Source of the DNA: Polychytrium aggregatum
Lineage: Eukaryota; Chytridiomycota; Chytridiomycetes; Polychytriales
Length of the DNA: 64,000 nt
Assembly: GCF_025602895.1 (NCBI RefSeq)
Contig: NW_026516300.1
Span: forward strand, 114,050 to 178,049
Direction of reading: 5' to 3'
Positions 10,742 to 22,953 of the stretch are shown piece after piece. The translations under genes were made by a program, and so were the position numbers. The notes under the pieces are model-generated. The model saw nothing but the letters and a program-made list of their open reading frames with translations. It ran no database searches and had not been told where the DNA came from. The stretch's first letter is position 1. Each line of letters begins with the position of its first letter.

Positions 10742-13002
10742 ATGCTTGCCAGAGGCCTGCCCAACTACCCCGGTCCCTTCCGAGTCGCTGTCCAAGATGT
10801 CGAGACCGATCCTGTCGCCGTCGAGGGTGAATCGGGCTCGCCAGGCGAGCTCGCTCCTGGTCTGCTCTTCCGCATCTACTACCCCACCGACGACCTTCCC
10901 GAGCCCGGCCATCCCGAGCCTGTCCAGGCTTCGTGGCTGCCGGAGGGCCGACAGAACATCTATGCCAAAGCCATGGCGACCTTCTTGAAGCTGCCCAGCG
11001 TGCTGGGGTCGCTGGTGATCTATCCGACTCTCTGCTCTGTCAAGATGCCTGGGATTCTTGATCAACCGCTGCTCCACAAGCTCGCCCGCGAGACCAAGGC
11101 ACCGGACACCCAGTTCGGATCCAAGCCCGAATCCCAAGCGGAGTCCGAGGCCACTGCCAATACCACTCTCAATGCCACTCTCAATTCCAATGCCACTGCC
11201 AAGACTGAGACCGAGGCTACATCCCAATCGGTTTCGGCTGCCCTGGCTCGGTTCCCGGTCTGCATCTTTGCCCACGGCCTGGGCGGCACCCGAACAATGT
11301 ACTCGCATTACTGCGGCATCCTGGCCTCGCATGGCATCGTTACCTTTGCCATCGAGTTCGGTGACCAGAGCGCCCTCGTTTCCTATCGGACCAAGACCCC
11401 GGCCTCGGTCGTCGAGGCTCGGCTGCTGACCCCGGACTCTTTCTCGACGCCCGTCGCACCTCCGCCATCGAGCTCGTCCTCGTCCTCGTCCTCGTCGCTG
11501 CCGCCCATCACTGCCTTGATCCCGTACTTTGAGTACTGGAAGGCCAAGCCTCCAGCAGGCGTCGACGGCGACCAGTTCCTCCTTGGGAAGCGCAAGGTGC
11601 AAATGTCCCGCAAGCACGAGGAGATCGAGCGGCTGGTCCAGTGGATCCAGGACCTCCACCAAGGCACCAAGTCGGCTGGGACCTCGGAGCCAGCATCAGC
11701 CCCGTCGCTGGCACCATCGGCCACCTCGTCGTCGTCGTCGTCCTGGATGCACTGGCTTTCCAACGGCTCGTCCAAGAAAGAGAGCCCAAAGCGGCCCGGC
11801 GATTCGCTCGACGAGATCCGCAAGCGATTCCGGCAGCGGTTGGACTTGGACAACTTTATCCTGGCTGGGCACTCCTTTGGCGTGAGTTGTCCTCTGTCGT
11901 CCAAGCCGTTCGTTCGGGGGGGGGTGTCCGTCGTGTATCCGCTGACGCTGAAGCCATTGTCGCTGTGTCCTCGTTGCTGCATTGCTGTCGTGATCTCTCG
12001 TAGGCTGCCACCGTCATCAAGCACCTCCAAGGCAAGAGCTCCCAAAAGTTCCGATGCGCCATCATCCATGGTACGAATCGAGACCGAGCCGTGGCTGTAT
12101 CCAAGGGTCAATGCGCATGCAATCCCGACTCTCGCTTTGGACATCTGGATACATTTTTGTCTCGTCTCGGTGCCGACTCGCCTCCCATGATGTCTCTTGG
12201 GATAGTCACTGACCAACACCGTACTCGCCTTCCCTTCTTCCATGACGGTTACGACGTCGATTGCGTTCCATCATTCGCTCAGATCCCTGGATGCTTGCTG
12301 TCGACAATCTGCCTGTGGACAGCACCGTTCCGCTCCTGTCGATTCAGTCCGAGGTATGCTAGTCGAGACATTGCATTGCACCGGCCTGTGTGAGGTCGGC
12401 GCTGCTGAGCCTGCTGGACCCAGTCCACTCGTACCAAGCTCGGTTTCACACACTGCGGTGGACTCGTTTCGTTCAAGTTGATGCTGGATACTGACGCCAA
12501 GCTCCCATCCATCTGTGCTGCTCGTTCTTGGACTGGTTCCTCTCGCCTGGGCTCCCCTGGGCTTCCCTGCTTCGGAACGGCACTCACCCGTGGTCGCCAC
12601 CACCAGACCTTCCACTGGCGATCCAACATCACGGCTCTGCAAGCGATTTTCGAAAAGGCCAATGCATCGTCTCTGTTCGCCGTCATCCTCCAGACAGCGC
12701 ATCAGAACCTCTCGGACCTGCCGCTGATGTTCCCGTCCCTTTTGCGCAAGGTCAAGATGGCCGGCTCGGCGGACGAGCTGCAGGTCATGAAGGACTACGA
12801 AGGGCTCACGATTACATGGCTCAGCCAGGTGCTCGGCGCCGTCCGCGACGTCGATTTGCCCGTGAGCACCAACTACAACGGGCTCGAGGATCCGAGCCAT
12901 GTTCAGAGCGGTGTCTTGGTTGGACAGAAGGCGATCGACTGCATATACAAGTACATTGAGGAGCAAGAGCAAGAGCAAAAGAGCTCCAACAAGAGCAACT
13001 AG
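10742..13002 (+). CDS. Platelet-activating-factor acetylhydrolase-like lipase
   Basis: Four exons (10742-11881, 12004-12070, 12283-12353, 12607-13002) join in phase to about 557 residues. The protein has the PAF-acetylhydrolase/plasma PLA2 (group VII/VIII) layout. There is an oxyanion-side FAHGLGGTRTMYS motif, then the nucleophile elbow GHSFG, completed by AATVIKHLQG after intron 1. The acid-bearing DPWM segment follows in exon 3, and the catalytic-His region AHQNLSD is in exon 4. These enzymes hydrolyse short or oxidised sn-2 acyl groups of phospholipids. Insertions rich in Ser/Thr/Ala (residues about 115-165 and 240-360) are low complexity and lineage-specific. There is no obvious signal peptide, so it is probably cytosolic. 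The start is the first ATG after a pyrimidine-rich leader. The C-terminus ends in a Glu/Gln/Lys repeat. Confidence 0.87.
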
Positions 13003-13177
13003 AGCATGTCCGGCGCTGTCCTGCAGATCTTGAAAATATACGCATCTCCATCTCGTAAGTCCCGGAGCACACTCATCCACAGTGCTCCAGGCGGCCACCG
13101 CACACGGAGGTTGGTCGCATGTCATGGAAGCAATGTTCCTGCGAGGCAGATGCGGATGTGGACCCGTCGCCAGCAGA

Positions 13178-14590
13178 TCAGCTGGGCAGCGGGATGGATG
13201 CCAGTGAGCGATAGTACCCATCGGATTCCTTGGGGCCCATCATGATGGACAACTCGATCGAAGCGATTCGGGCCGATCCAAATTCGAAATCTGTGGCAAG
13301 GAGAAGGAGGAGGAGGGGCAGCCCATGTTACGATCGGGTCACGTATGCCCAATCGCCGGGGATCAGGACGCAGATACCCGACCGACAACAGACAACGCAT
13401 GTGCGGAATAGGGGCCATAGCGGAGCTGCGCCGAAGCGACCCGTGCCGTCCACAAGCGATCGAACGAACCCTGGAAGCGAGAGTATGCGGCATCCGGGAT
13501 GTGGTCGGGGATGGGGCCGCTGTTGCCGGTCCGCTTCAGCTTCATGAGGGTGCAATGTGGGGTGAATCGTGCTCGATCGGGGCTGGAATCGATCCATAGA
13601 AACGGCGAGTCCCTTGACTGCTTCGAGGCGAGGTGCAGCGACAGATCATCTGCATGTTGGCCAGAGAGCCGGCGGATGGGCCCAGCCCAGTTGGATCAGA
13701 GCCGTGCAAGAGCGAGGGCCGGTGTTCACGAAGCCACACCCAAGCGACTCGGAGCATCGCTGGCGGACGATCGGCAGAATCGACGGCACCAGGAGAAGGG
13801 AGTGCGTCTCGCTCACCAACAAAACTCGCCAGCTTCGACAGCGACGGCCCGGGCTTTGGATAGGTGTAGACGACTCTTGTTTTCTGTCCTGTCGACCAGT
13901 TGGACCGGAAGGTGTCTGGCGGAACGCTGGGGTGAGCGAGCGAGCCTGCTTCTGAGCCTGTTGGGCGAAGGACACTCACCGATTCCACCAAACTCCAGGT
14001 CCAGTAGATAGTCGGAAAAATGGCGCCTGACAACCTGACAGCATCAAAATGTGAGCCAAAGGGAGAAATCTGTGATCGTAAAGCGCTGCCGACAGGACCG
14101 GAGTGTCGACACCCACATGGCTGGCCTCGGCGAACGCCGCGATGGCACTGCTGGTATTGTGCTCATTGAGATGGAGCAAGGCCAGCGTCAGATGCATCTC
14201 GCTCGGCGGGATAATGTATGCTTGCAGCTCGGGAAACTCGGTCGTCACATGCTGGTAGAATGCTGCAAAGTGCTCCTGGCAGGGCCCTGCATTCAGGCGG
14301 ATGGAGACGAAATGGTTTGGCCGGGGAGAGCCGGACGATGGCCGACGAGGAGGCTGCTTTCTGGAATGTGAGAGGGCCCGATGGAAGGATCGCTGGGGCT
14401 GCGCCGACATGGAGAAATGGCAGATGGCCCTCGGGCTGTAGGCTGGGGGGAGATCAGGGCAGAGCTGCAGACCGAGAGCGAATGCAAGCGGTAAATAGCC
14501 GCGCGGCCAAAACGAACTGGGCATTGGTTTCCGAGTCAGGGTTGTCGCTTCTTTCTGAATCATGAACATGCACCGATCCACCATGACCAA
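13178..14590 (-). CDS. AKAP7-like 2H phosphoesterase (2'-5' RNA ligase-like fold)
   Basis: Five exons on the minus strand join in phase: 14590 (or 14410)-14117, 14034-13980, 13888-13817, 13649-13470 and 13290-13178. The two catalytic H-x-T motifs of 2H phosphoesterases are present: HLTL in exon 1 (after RPNHFVSIRLN) and HCTL in exon 4 (RFTPHCTLMKL). The last exon ends with GSARIASIEL...DGYY, as in the central domain of AKAP7. Members act on 2',5'- or cyclic phosphodiester bonds of RNA or nucleotides. The exon 4 donor is an atypical gttcgt, but the acceptor and the protein match support it. The start is unsure: the ATG at 14590 adds a hydrophobic or mitochondrial-like leader, while the ATG at 14410 (MSAQPQ) gives a 237-residue core protein. 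Confidence 0.75.
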
Positions 14591-14960
14591 CCAGTGCGTC
14601 CAAGGAGCCTGGTCTTGGGGTTGCCTTTGGGAATGTCTCGTGGAGGCAAGGGAGGGAGTATGCGTCTAGTCGATTTGGGCAGTTCCACCAGCACCAACAC
14701 CAGCACCACCACCACAGGAGATGCTCAAAGCACAGATCACGCAGCGAGCGATTGGTTCGGGTCGGCTTTGCTGACGTCGAGAACTACTCGTGTGCAGAGC
14801 TATCCAGGTGGTCGAGTGTATGTTATATCTCAATAATACTTCCAAAGCCACCCAAAGCCACTCGATTGCAAACAAAGATCGGGGTGCATTTCGCATAGCT
14901 GGTCCACTGCAGTCTACGGATCGCTGGGGGCAGTGGTTGATGTGGTTGAGGGGGAGGGCA

Positions 14961-15056
14961 CTCACAGATACACTGGCTCATTTCTTTCTAATCAAGCTGT
15001 GTGCCCCTCACAGATACACTGGCTCATTTCTTTCTAATCAAGCTGTGTGCCCCTCA
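14961..15056. repeat. 46-bp perfect tandem duplication
   Basis: Two head-to-tail copies (14961-15006 and 15007-15052) plus the first bases of a third. The unit starts ctcacagatacactggct. The repeat overlaps the 3' end and stop codon (15038-15040) of the DysF-domain gene. Confidence 0.92.
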
Positions 15057-16674
15057 AGACAGGCAGGGCTGATCTCCAGAACCTTGAGGAGCTCCTGTCC
15101 GCTCGCAAAGAATGCAAATCCATCCAGGACCATCTTGGCGAGCTCGATCCGGTCGCTGTTGTCCAGGCGCTTGCCTATGAGCATGGCTGCTTTGAGCTGG
15201 TATGCCTCGTGTTCAAAGGCCTGGATGATATGTGGGTACTGTCTTGCGCGAGCCAAGACGGATTCCAGGTTGGGAGCAGCAACACATTAATCAATCGGGG
15301 GGGGGCGGCCAAGGCGTGAGACTCCTATCGTCGTTTGCATTTGCTCCCTCCATTCCTCCTCCTCTCAACCACAGTCACGGAGACACTTGGATCTGGACTC
15401 ACATGTTCTTTGAGGATCCGGGTGCACTCCGGTGTGTCTGCAAGACCCTTGATGCACTCGAGCCGCTCTCGATCCAGCCGGGTACCCTGAAGTTTGCAGA
15501 AAAACTCAAACTGAGGCTCGCTCGTTGCGCTTGGGGGCAGAGCCGGCAGCGGCGGGAATCCCAGGGGAAATTGGCCGGGCTTGACGGGATGATGTAGATA
15601 TTGCATCGACCCGGCCTCGCCTTTGACTACCGCTTGGGCGGGGTCGGTGATGGTGCGGATGCGCTTCGTGCGAGTCCACTTGCGCTTGCGAACGTAGTGT
15701 ACGGTGCTGCAGGTGCCCTTCCAGCTGCCGCTTGCAAAGTGGGTGCTGTAGGCCCAGCCCTCCTGATCCACATCGCCGTTCTGCGGCCCAGGGTCGGGAG
15801 CGAGAGGCACATCAGCGAGCGCAGAGGACATGAAGGGGTGTGTGGGAAACGGCCCTCGTGTCCATGACACCGTCAATGCTCGTCCATCTCATCTTTTCAC
15901 GACGGCCCGCCCTCTCGGAACGTCCAGACGTTATATGCCTTACCATGTCGATCATCCAATCCGATATCCACTGTGGCGTATCTCATCCACATTAGCCAAG
16001 GGTTCAACTGAGATGTGCTCACCCTCGCTTGCGAACTCATCCCTGGCGCGCCGGTCGCTTCCGCTGGATGAATGATGCTGCAGACAAGAGTCAAGAGCCA
16101 AGAGTCGGCCACTTGGACAAGCTGATCTTACCTCCCAAGCAACGGGACAAGCAAATTGTGCCTTTGCCGGGCGATATCGTCCAGTCCCATCAGACCACGG
16201 AGGATAATCTGTCGGCAGCAGCGCCTTGGAGAGCCCGCCACAATCATCCGCACGAGCGAGGTAGATGCAGCCACGAGCGATATGGAAAGAAAGGGCCATG
16301 GTGAGCACTGGAATGCTGCCCTTGGAGCTTTGCCCTCCATTTTCGCAAGACTGTCCATCTATGGGGGCCAGTTGTGTTTTGCACGCCGCTCTCGCATCAT
16401 CTGGAGGCCAGTGGCAAAAGATGCGACCTCACCTTCTTGGTGAACTTGAGCGAGTCGGCAAGGCGCCATCTAGCCATGGCCATTTTGTATATTTTTGGGT
16501 CAGATCACCAAGTCATCGTTATCATTTCGTGTGTCCGGAGGGGGTATGTATCGAGATGCCTCAGGCTCGGGTGGCATACCCGCGCTCGTTCTCGATCAAT
16601 ACTTCTTTCACCACCTCAGGCGTCACCGGCCGAGAAGTCAGCGACCGGGGCGATATTGTTGGTCGGAGAGACAT
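15038..16674 (-). CDS. DysF (dysferlin/peroxin) domain protein
   Basis: Minus-strand spliced gene. The likely start is the ATG at 16674 (exon to 16580, containing VKEVLIENERG). A further exon ends at 16132 and carries LLPTDYPPWSDGTG, the DysF-N signature. The next exon, 16007-15944 (NPWLMWMRYATVDIG), completes DysF-N. The exon starting near 15854 holds DysF-C (EGWAYSTHFASGSW then VRKRKWTR) and ends with a gtgagt donor after ILKEH. The last exon, from about 15256 to 15038, is helical (YPHIIQAFEHEAYQLK). DysF domains occur in fungal peroxins of the Pex23/30 group and in Spo73/Mug65-like sporulation proteins, so a membrane-associated role is plausible. The acceptor of exon 2 and the 15943/15855 intron are uncertain. 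No transmembrane segment is evident in the exons seen. Confidence 0.65.
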
Positions 16675-19056
16675 TGCAGGAGCCAGAGCAGTCGAGGGCA
16701 CAGATTGCGGGTTTGCGAGTCGTGGGAGGTCGATATGCAAACCGACAACCGCCGGCGAAAGTTTACTCTCGATACAGGATCCAATCGGGCCGCAATCAGG
16801 ATCGGCGATGTGGAACCCACCCCATTGCTCTTCGTGCCCGTTCAGTGACTCCCTTTCTCGCACTCAGGGAATGCAGCCGGAAAACGTATATCCGAGACAC
16901 GCATGATCGAGCATTCATTTCAACTGGAGGTGCAAGTCGAGTAACAACAGCACCAGCCATCAAGATGCATCGAGAGCAACCACGCCAACAGAGGCAGATT
17001 CAAAGCAGCAAGCAGAAGGAGGGTCGGGGGAAGGCCGGATGAGCAGAGAGCAAACGAGAAGCCAGCGAGCGGGAGAGCCAAGGGCGCCACCGTACAGCAT
17101 GGTAGACAACAAGTCAGTCGACAAGACACGCAAGGGAGGAAGGAAAGACAGGCCATTGGATGCAGATCGATCATCGAGCAGGTTAGATACACGGGAGCGA
17201 GCTGGCTCTGTCAATGATCACACGCCGGCCGATAGCAGACAGCAGTCGCCGTCGGGGCAATAGCACCAGCGCAACGCATTGCGGCATGACGCAAAAATGT
17301 GTGTGTGGAGGGAGGGGGGAGAGGGATCGATCAGGAAAGGGAAATGAGAAAAGATATGTACATCAGCAAGGGACAACAGCAGTGAGGGGATGTTCATGTA
17401 TACTACAGCTGCATGACAGGTCAAAGGCAAATGTGTCCATTAGTGGAGGAGATACGAATCGGGAAAGGGAGCAAAGGCGGAGAATAAAAGAGGAAGAATG
17501 AAGCAGATCGATTCCCATCTCCAGGTTTCAAGGAGGGGGGGGTTGGGTGACCAAGAGGCTGCCGTCCATGCAAGGTAGAATGTGGAGAGTGGGTCGTGAC
17601 ACACTCCGACCGCAGATGGTTTCATCGCTTCGCGGCTCGACCAGGGCGACCCAGAAGACCAAGTGTCTGTTCGAGCCGGATTCGCTTGTTGATGGGGTTG
17701 GTAGTTTCGTAGAGCGTGTCTCTTCATATCCAAAGCAGCAACCGAATTAATCAACCGAGATTGGAGCAGGCCAGAACCACAGGCAAGGTCGGGCCGAGAC
17801 GCCGTTCACGATTCGGAAGATCGGGGCTGCCCTTGATTATTTTTTTGGGGGGAGGTTTCATTTTGAGGGCGGGGATTGCGGCTCCGAAGCGCTGTCCGGG
17901 TCCAAGTTTGGGGGAGGCAAGACTTGAACGTAACCGCCGGACAGCCGCACTACTTGGTCAGTGCGTGTATCTTGGGCAAACCGCAGAGGGGAAGGAGGTG
18001 CTGACACCACGTCCAACACCGATGAGAGAATATCGACATCATCACCGTCAAACACCAGCAATCACAGCTAAGAAAAAAAAAACCAAGCACCAAAGGCAAA
18101 GGGAAAATACGACCAAAGTGTCGTTCCAACTAGAAGGCCGTACGAAGAAGCAAATCGAAATAACATGAATCAAGCATCAAGCACCAAAGGGGACATGGCC
18201 AAACATCCAAGCACGGCAAGTCCGGCCAAACAAGAAGGCCCAAAACAACAAGCGGGGAAGGCAAATAACACCAGAGTCCAAGATCAGGCAGAGTAGAACG
18301 AGATCGGCCGGGCTCCACGCAACCTCAGACTGACTTGTCCAGTCATCGGACACAGAGAGCCACGGCGAAGAAGCTGTCGAGCAGAGTTGGCTGCGAAGCC
18401 GTCTCGCAAATAAATAGCGGGGTACGTTCTCGCAATCGGAAGCAGAGCCACTGTAGCACCACAGTACCGAAGGGAGAGGGGCCGCCCAGACGTGACGGGC
18501 TGGAGGGCAGGCGGTGGTGCCAAGGCGATCGGCACAAAGGGAATGTGGATTGAAGAGCATGAAAAGGGAAGGGGATAGGAAGCAACCGGGACAAGCGAGT
18601 GCAACGGTTGCCGAAAATGCCATTAAAACGAAAGCAGAGTGCGCAGAGGAAATGGATGACACAAAGGGCGTTGGCGGCAAAGGCAGCGCAACAGGCAGTG
18701 TGTCAGCCAATGACTCGACAGCGATGCAGCGACGAAGCTACTTCGGTGACGAGACAGAGGAGTGCTCGTGGATATCAGAGCGAATGGAAAGGATGGAAAA
18801 TAGAAGAGACAATGGCGGGCAGCAAGCAAAGCGGATCAAAGCAGGGAAGGAGAAGAGAGGAGAGATAAAACACCGTTCAGTCATCATGCGCGGCTGCGCT
18901 GGCATTGACCAAGTCAACGACGGCACACCGGCCATAAACACAAAGAGAACCAGGTCGCAGCGGCAGGCTTACCACCGACATCCCCGACGCCATGGAATGC
19001 GGTAGACCGTCCCCAAAGGAGCGGGTTTTGTGTTGTGCTGCTCCAGAGCGAGTCGC
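16675..19056. other. Spacer between DysF gene and DHH1
   Basis: About 2.4 kb without a recognisable exon. Both flanking genes are on the minus strand, so it holds the upstream region of the DysF gene and the 3' flank of DHH1. The composition is purine-rich on the plus strand (gaga, aaag, ggga runs), which explains several long but low-complexity Arg/Lys-rich frames. No RNA gene was recognised. Confidence 0.45.
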
Positions 19057-21356
19057 TTAGGGCGCGACGTAGAGGGTTTTGTCGATGACCGGGGGAATGG
19101 GAGCGATCTCGGTACCGAGCTCTTGTTCGATCTTGTAGAGATTGAATCGGTCCTCGTAGGTGATGAGATTGATGGCCAGACCCAGGTGGCCGAATCGTCC
19201 GGATCGACCGATACGATGCAGATAGGTCTCGGCATTTTTGGGAAAGTCAAAGTTGATGACGACGTTGACAGCCTGGATATCGATACCACGAGTCAAAAGA
19301 TCTGCACAGTAGAGGCGCAGTGGACAGAGCGGAGAGGTCAGCAACTGGAATCGCATGGTTCACCGGCTGGGATGGCATGGTTCACCAGCTGGGATAGCAT
19401 GATTCACCACTAGCACTCAAACACACATGCATTGGGTCGTCTGTCATTTGGCCGCGGGACTTGCGAGGCCAGGACCCAGGCGAGTGCAGCCGCGATTACG
19501 ACAGAGCGCCACATCGCCACGCTGATATGGCGAGATCCTTACCAGAGCAGACAAGGTGGCGGGTCTTGCCGTTTCGGAAGTCGTGGAAGACGCGGTTGCG
19601 GTGTGCCTGAAGCATCCTGGCGTGGATATAGAAGCAGGAGTAACCAAGCTCGGTGATTTTTTTGGCCAAAAGCTCTACTCTACTGGTTGAGTTGCAGAAG
19701 ATGATGGATTGGTTGATTTGAAGCTGGAGGGCAAGTAGGAGCACGGCGCGTCAGTGTGTGAAACAGAGGACGATGCCGGAAACCGGCAGAGGGTGCTGTG
19801 GACGAGGGACCCGCTGCACTGTGGGCAAGGGAGCCACTGAACACTGGAGCGAGTTACGCAGTGACTGGTGGGTGCAGCAGAGCCAGACGTGCTACGAGTA
19901 GAACCAGACGTGCTACGAGTAGAGCCATACTCACCTTGGAGAACAGGGTGTTCAGACAGTGGACTTTTTGGCGCTCCTCGACGTAGGCATAGTACTGGGT
20001 GACACCCTTCAAGGTCAGTTCGTCCATGAGATTGATTTCGTAAGGGCGGTTCAGGTGCTTGTCCTTGAAGCTTTTCACAATCATCGGGAAGGTGGCAGAG
20101 TACAACAGGATTTGTCGGTTGGACGGGAAGAAGGAAATGAGCTGTTCGATGATGGGGTGGAATTCGGAAGACAGGAGCTTGTCGGCTTCGTCCATGACCA
20201 GGACCGAGCAGGTGCTCAGGTCGGCGATGCCTTTGCTGGCCAGATCGAGAACACGGCCTGGTGTACCAACCAGAATGTGGACTGGGTGCACAGAAAATAG
20301 AGCGCGGGCGCCAGTGAGGTTCAGTCATGGAGCCAATACGTGCATTGTGGCTATGTAGAGAGGTGGCATGACCAGTGGTTGCGCATCGAGCGATAGTGGT
20401 ATTGGGAGCTGAGGGGCGCTGGCATCCTCTGTGTCGGATGCAGCGGCCGCGGATATCATACCGCTTTGTCCCAAACGGAGGATATCGTCCTTCAGACCCG
20501 TTCCACCTGTGGTCACCATGACCTGGATGTTCATGTGCTTGCCAAGGTTTTTGCAGACCTGGGAAGTTTGCAGCGCCAGTTCACGCGTTGGGACGATGAT
20601 GAGGGCTGGAGGTGACAGAGGGAGGGGGCAGAGGTGGATGGAGTGAGGTGTTAGTGAAGGCACGGCGCCGATGAAACTTGGGCTAAGAATGGGAGACGAC
20701 AATTGGGTACCTTGGAGCGAGTTTTTGGTGACAACGATCTTCTCCAGGACGGGAATGATGAAGGCAGCGGTCTTTCCTGTGCCGTTCTTGGCTCTGGCCA
20801 AGATGTCTCTGCCGGTGAGGGCGATCGGGATGGATTCTTCTTGGATGGGCGAGGGGCGCTCAAAGCCAGCCTCGAAGATGCCCATGAGCAGCTCGCGTTT
20901 CAAAAAGTAGTCTTCAAACTCGTTTCCTTTCGTGGCGGTAACATCCTCGGTCTTTGGACGGCTGTCTCTGACCGGTAGTGAGAGCTGACTCTTCCAGTCA
21001 TTGGTATCACTGCGAGGATGGGCAGCAGAAAGTAGAGTTTAGGGCGCTGGGCTGAACGCTGGGGAGGCAAGCACGCCAGGGGCGTGTAAGGGACGGTTCA
21101 ATGTCGAAACGAAAGGGGTGGCTTCCTGGGCAATTAGATCCCTCAGATGGCTGTGGATAGATCGCGGAAGGCAGCAACCCAAATGGACTGCCGTGACCAA
21201 GATCGGGACCGCCGAGAGACGATCAAGTGGACACAGGAGAGCCATGCAAAATCAAAGCAACGCAGACGAATACGGCGGAGCGACACTTTACTTGCTGGCA
21301 CCGGCCGAGGAGATGTGGGTGGATTGCAGTTGGTTGGCAAGGGTTCTGTCGGCCAT
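19057..21356 (-). CDS. DHH1: DEAD-box RNA helicase Dhh1/DDX6
   Basis: Six exons (21356-21292, 21009-20711, 20605-20462, 20281-19935, 19723-19543, 19301-19057) join in phase to 426 residues. All helicase motifs are visible: FERPSPIQ (Q motif), AKNGTGKT (I), PTRELA (Ia), GTPGR (Ib), DEAD (II), SAT (III), FCNST (IV), DLLTRGID (V) and [10 protein letters not shown] (VI). An N-terminal WKSQL segment and the [19 protein letters not shown] lead-in are diagnostic of the Dhh1/Me31B/DDX6 branch. The protein represses translation and activates decapping in processing bodies, in partnership with Pat1/Edc3/Dcp complexes. There is no long Gln-rich tail, so it is shorter than yeast Dhh1 and close to the minimal core. 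The start [10 protein letters not shown] is joined to DTNDWK across a gtaaag intron. Confidence 0.95.
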
Positions 21357-22953
21357 CTTTAGCGAAATCGGGCGAGCGCGAATGCAGGTACAGAGATGTC
21401 GGTTGGATCAAGCGGAAATCGGATCGAAAGGTCGATATCGGAGGGCGAGACGTAGAGATAGGCGTGTGGCGCTTTCAGATCGCAGCGGAGTCGGATCGAG
21501 CGGCAGAAGGAGGGCAGAGCAGACGGGGCTCTCGGAGAGAGGAGGGTCAAGGGCGGCGGGCGGTGACTACAGGACCGGACGGCGAGAATGCAAATCGCCA
21601 GTAGCGAGAGGAGGCGAGTGACACGATGCCGACACGACAGTGATGGAGATTGGTGATCGTTGTCGAGGGCTCGATACAGCAAGGGACAGAGATGGCGGCC
21701 TGAGTGCAGACAGTTTGTCCAGAGACCAGGGTGCGGGGGGAAAGCCGGTCAAGGGGATGCGATGGCGGGTCAAAGGCAGAGACGGGCAGAGGCTATGGTG
21801 TGGACGATAAAAGCAGAGATGCAGCCGAGCGAGGCAGAGGTGTGGCCAAAGGAGGTGGCGGCTGGAGGAGTCTCGAGCAAAGAACAGCGAGCGGGAGATG
21901 ACGCAGAGACGAGGGGAGATGAAGGCGAACCGAACAAACGGCGAACGGAACGGCGACGACGACCGATCGGTTTGGCGGCGTGTCACGGGAGCACGGTCAG
22001 GTGCCGGTCACGCGGACATGCGCCACAGATGTCCAGCCGGGCCAAGTGCGGGTCGAGTGCGGGTCGAGTGCGGGTCGAGTGCGGAATCGCATTGTGGGAA
22101 TCGCATCGTGGGATGGGCCCCGTTTGTCTTGGGCTTGGCCTTTCCTCTGTCCGCCAGACAGAGAGCCGCTGACGGCTTCGGCATATTTTTTTTCCTGCTG
22201 TGGGCTGGCGTCTGGGCTGGCGGACTCATTGCCGGCAAGCATGCCTTTGCTCCAACAAGGAGCCTCGTCGTGGGCCTGGTGCTTCGAGAACCCGGAGAGC
22301 CGCTCGGAGTACACCGTGCTCCTGTTTCAGGGAGCTTCAAGAGTCTGTGCTCACCTGATGGCTGGCGTGCCGTGCACACCGTCGATATGGGCTTTGTTGA
22401 CGTGCACGCACCTTTGTTGGGGCTCGTCAAGCCAACACCCGCCGCTCTCGATAAACGCAAGAACAACGTGAAACTCTGCTTCATGCGGCTGCTCTAACGA
22501 GTAGTCTACCAGCCTCCACTGCACGCCAACGACCAAGCCATCCATTGTCGTGCACTGCCGCGCTCCGTCGTGCTCTCGGCAAAACGCATCCAACTTTGTT
22601 ATTTGTCAAGCGGTGCTAAAGCAATTCAGCGCTGCGACTACCGCTGTTGATTGTCAATGCTGCTTGGTCGAATACCTTGTGCGTCTTGCGCACGGTGTCG
22701 TCGAAGAAGCTTTCTTTGGTGTCGCTCTGTCGCTTCCCACTTGCCACATTTGTCGCCACATCCGTCGCCCCTTTCACATGGACGATACACTCCCCACGCC
22801 ACTCGCCTTACATGCCGCCAGAGCAAGCCACTTGTATTGATCAGCGGCAGTGCCTTTTTTTTTGCTGCTCTCGGATAAATACTTGCAAATGTCCCCATCA
22901 CTCATCCTTCCCATCCCTGTCGAGCAGCCAAAAACGCCCTCATAACAAAAAAA
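21357..22953. other. Divergent spacer between DHH1 and the PQ-loop gene
   Basis: The two flanking genes diverge, so this 1.6 kb should hold both promoters. No exon with a recognisable motif was found; the longest frame (21898-22497, plus) has no family features and overlaps a tandem repeat. Pyrimidine-rich DNA and an A-rich run (about 22946-22953) sit just before the PQ-loop ATG. Confidence 0.5.
22044..22085. repeat. 11-bp tandem repeat (gtgcgggtcga)
   Basis: Three perfect units plus partial flanking copies, within the divergent spacer. Confidence 0.88.

Noticed and set aside
10658-11662. Antisense frame of 334 codons opposite the lipase
   Set aside because: Opposite a well-supported exon with catalytic motifs; Gly/Arg/Leu-rich low complexity.
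17716-18168. 150-codon frame in the spacer before DHH1
   Set aside because: Low-complexity Arg/Lys-rich translation of purine-rich DNA; a tRNA-like look near 17930 also failed to give a cloverleaf.
21898-22497. Plus-strand frame of 199 codons in the DHH1/PQ-loop spacer
   Set aside because: Runs through an 11-bp tandem repeat and has no motif or splice logic.
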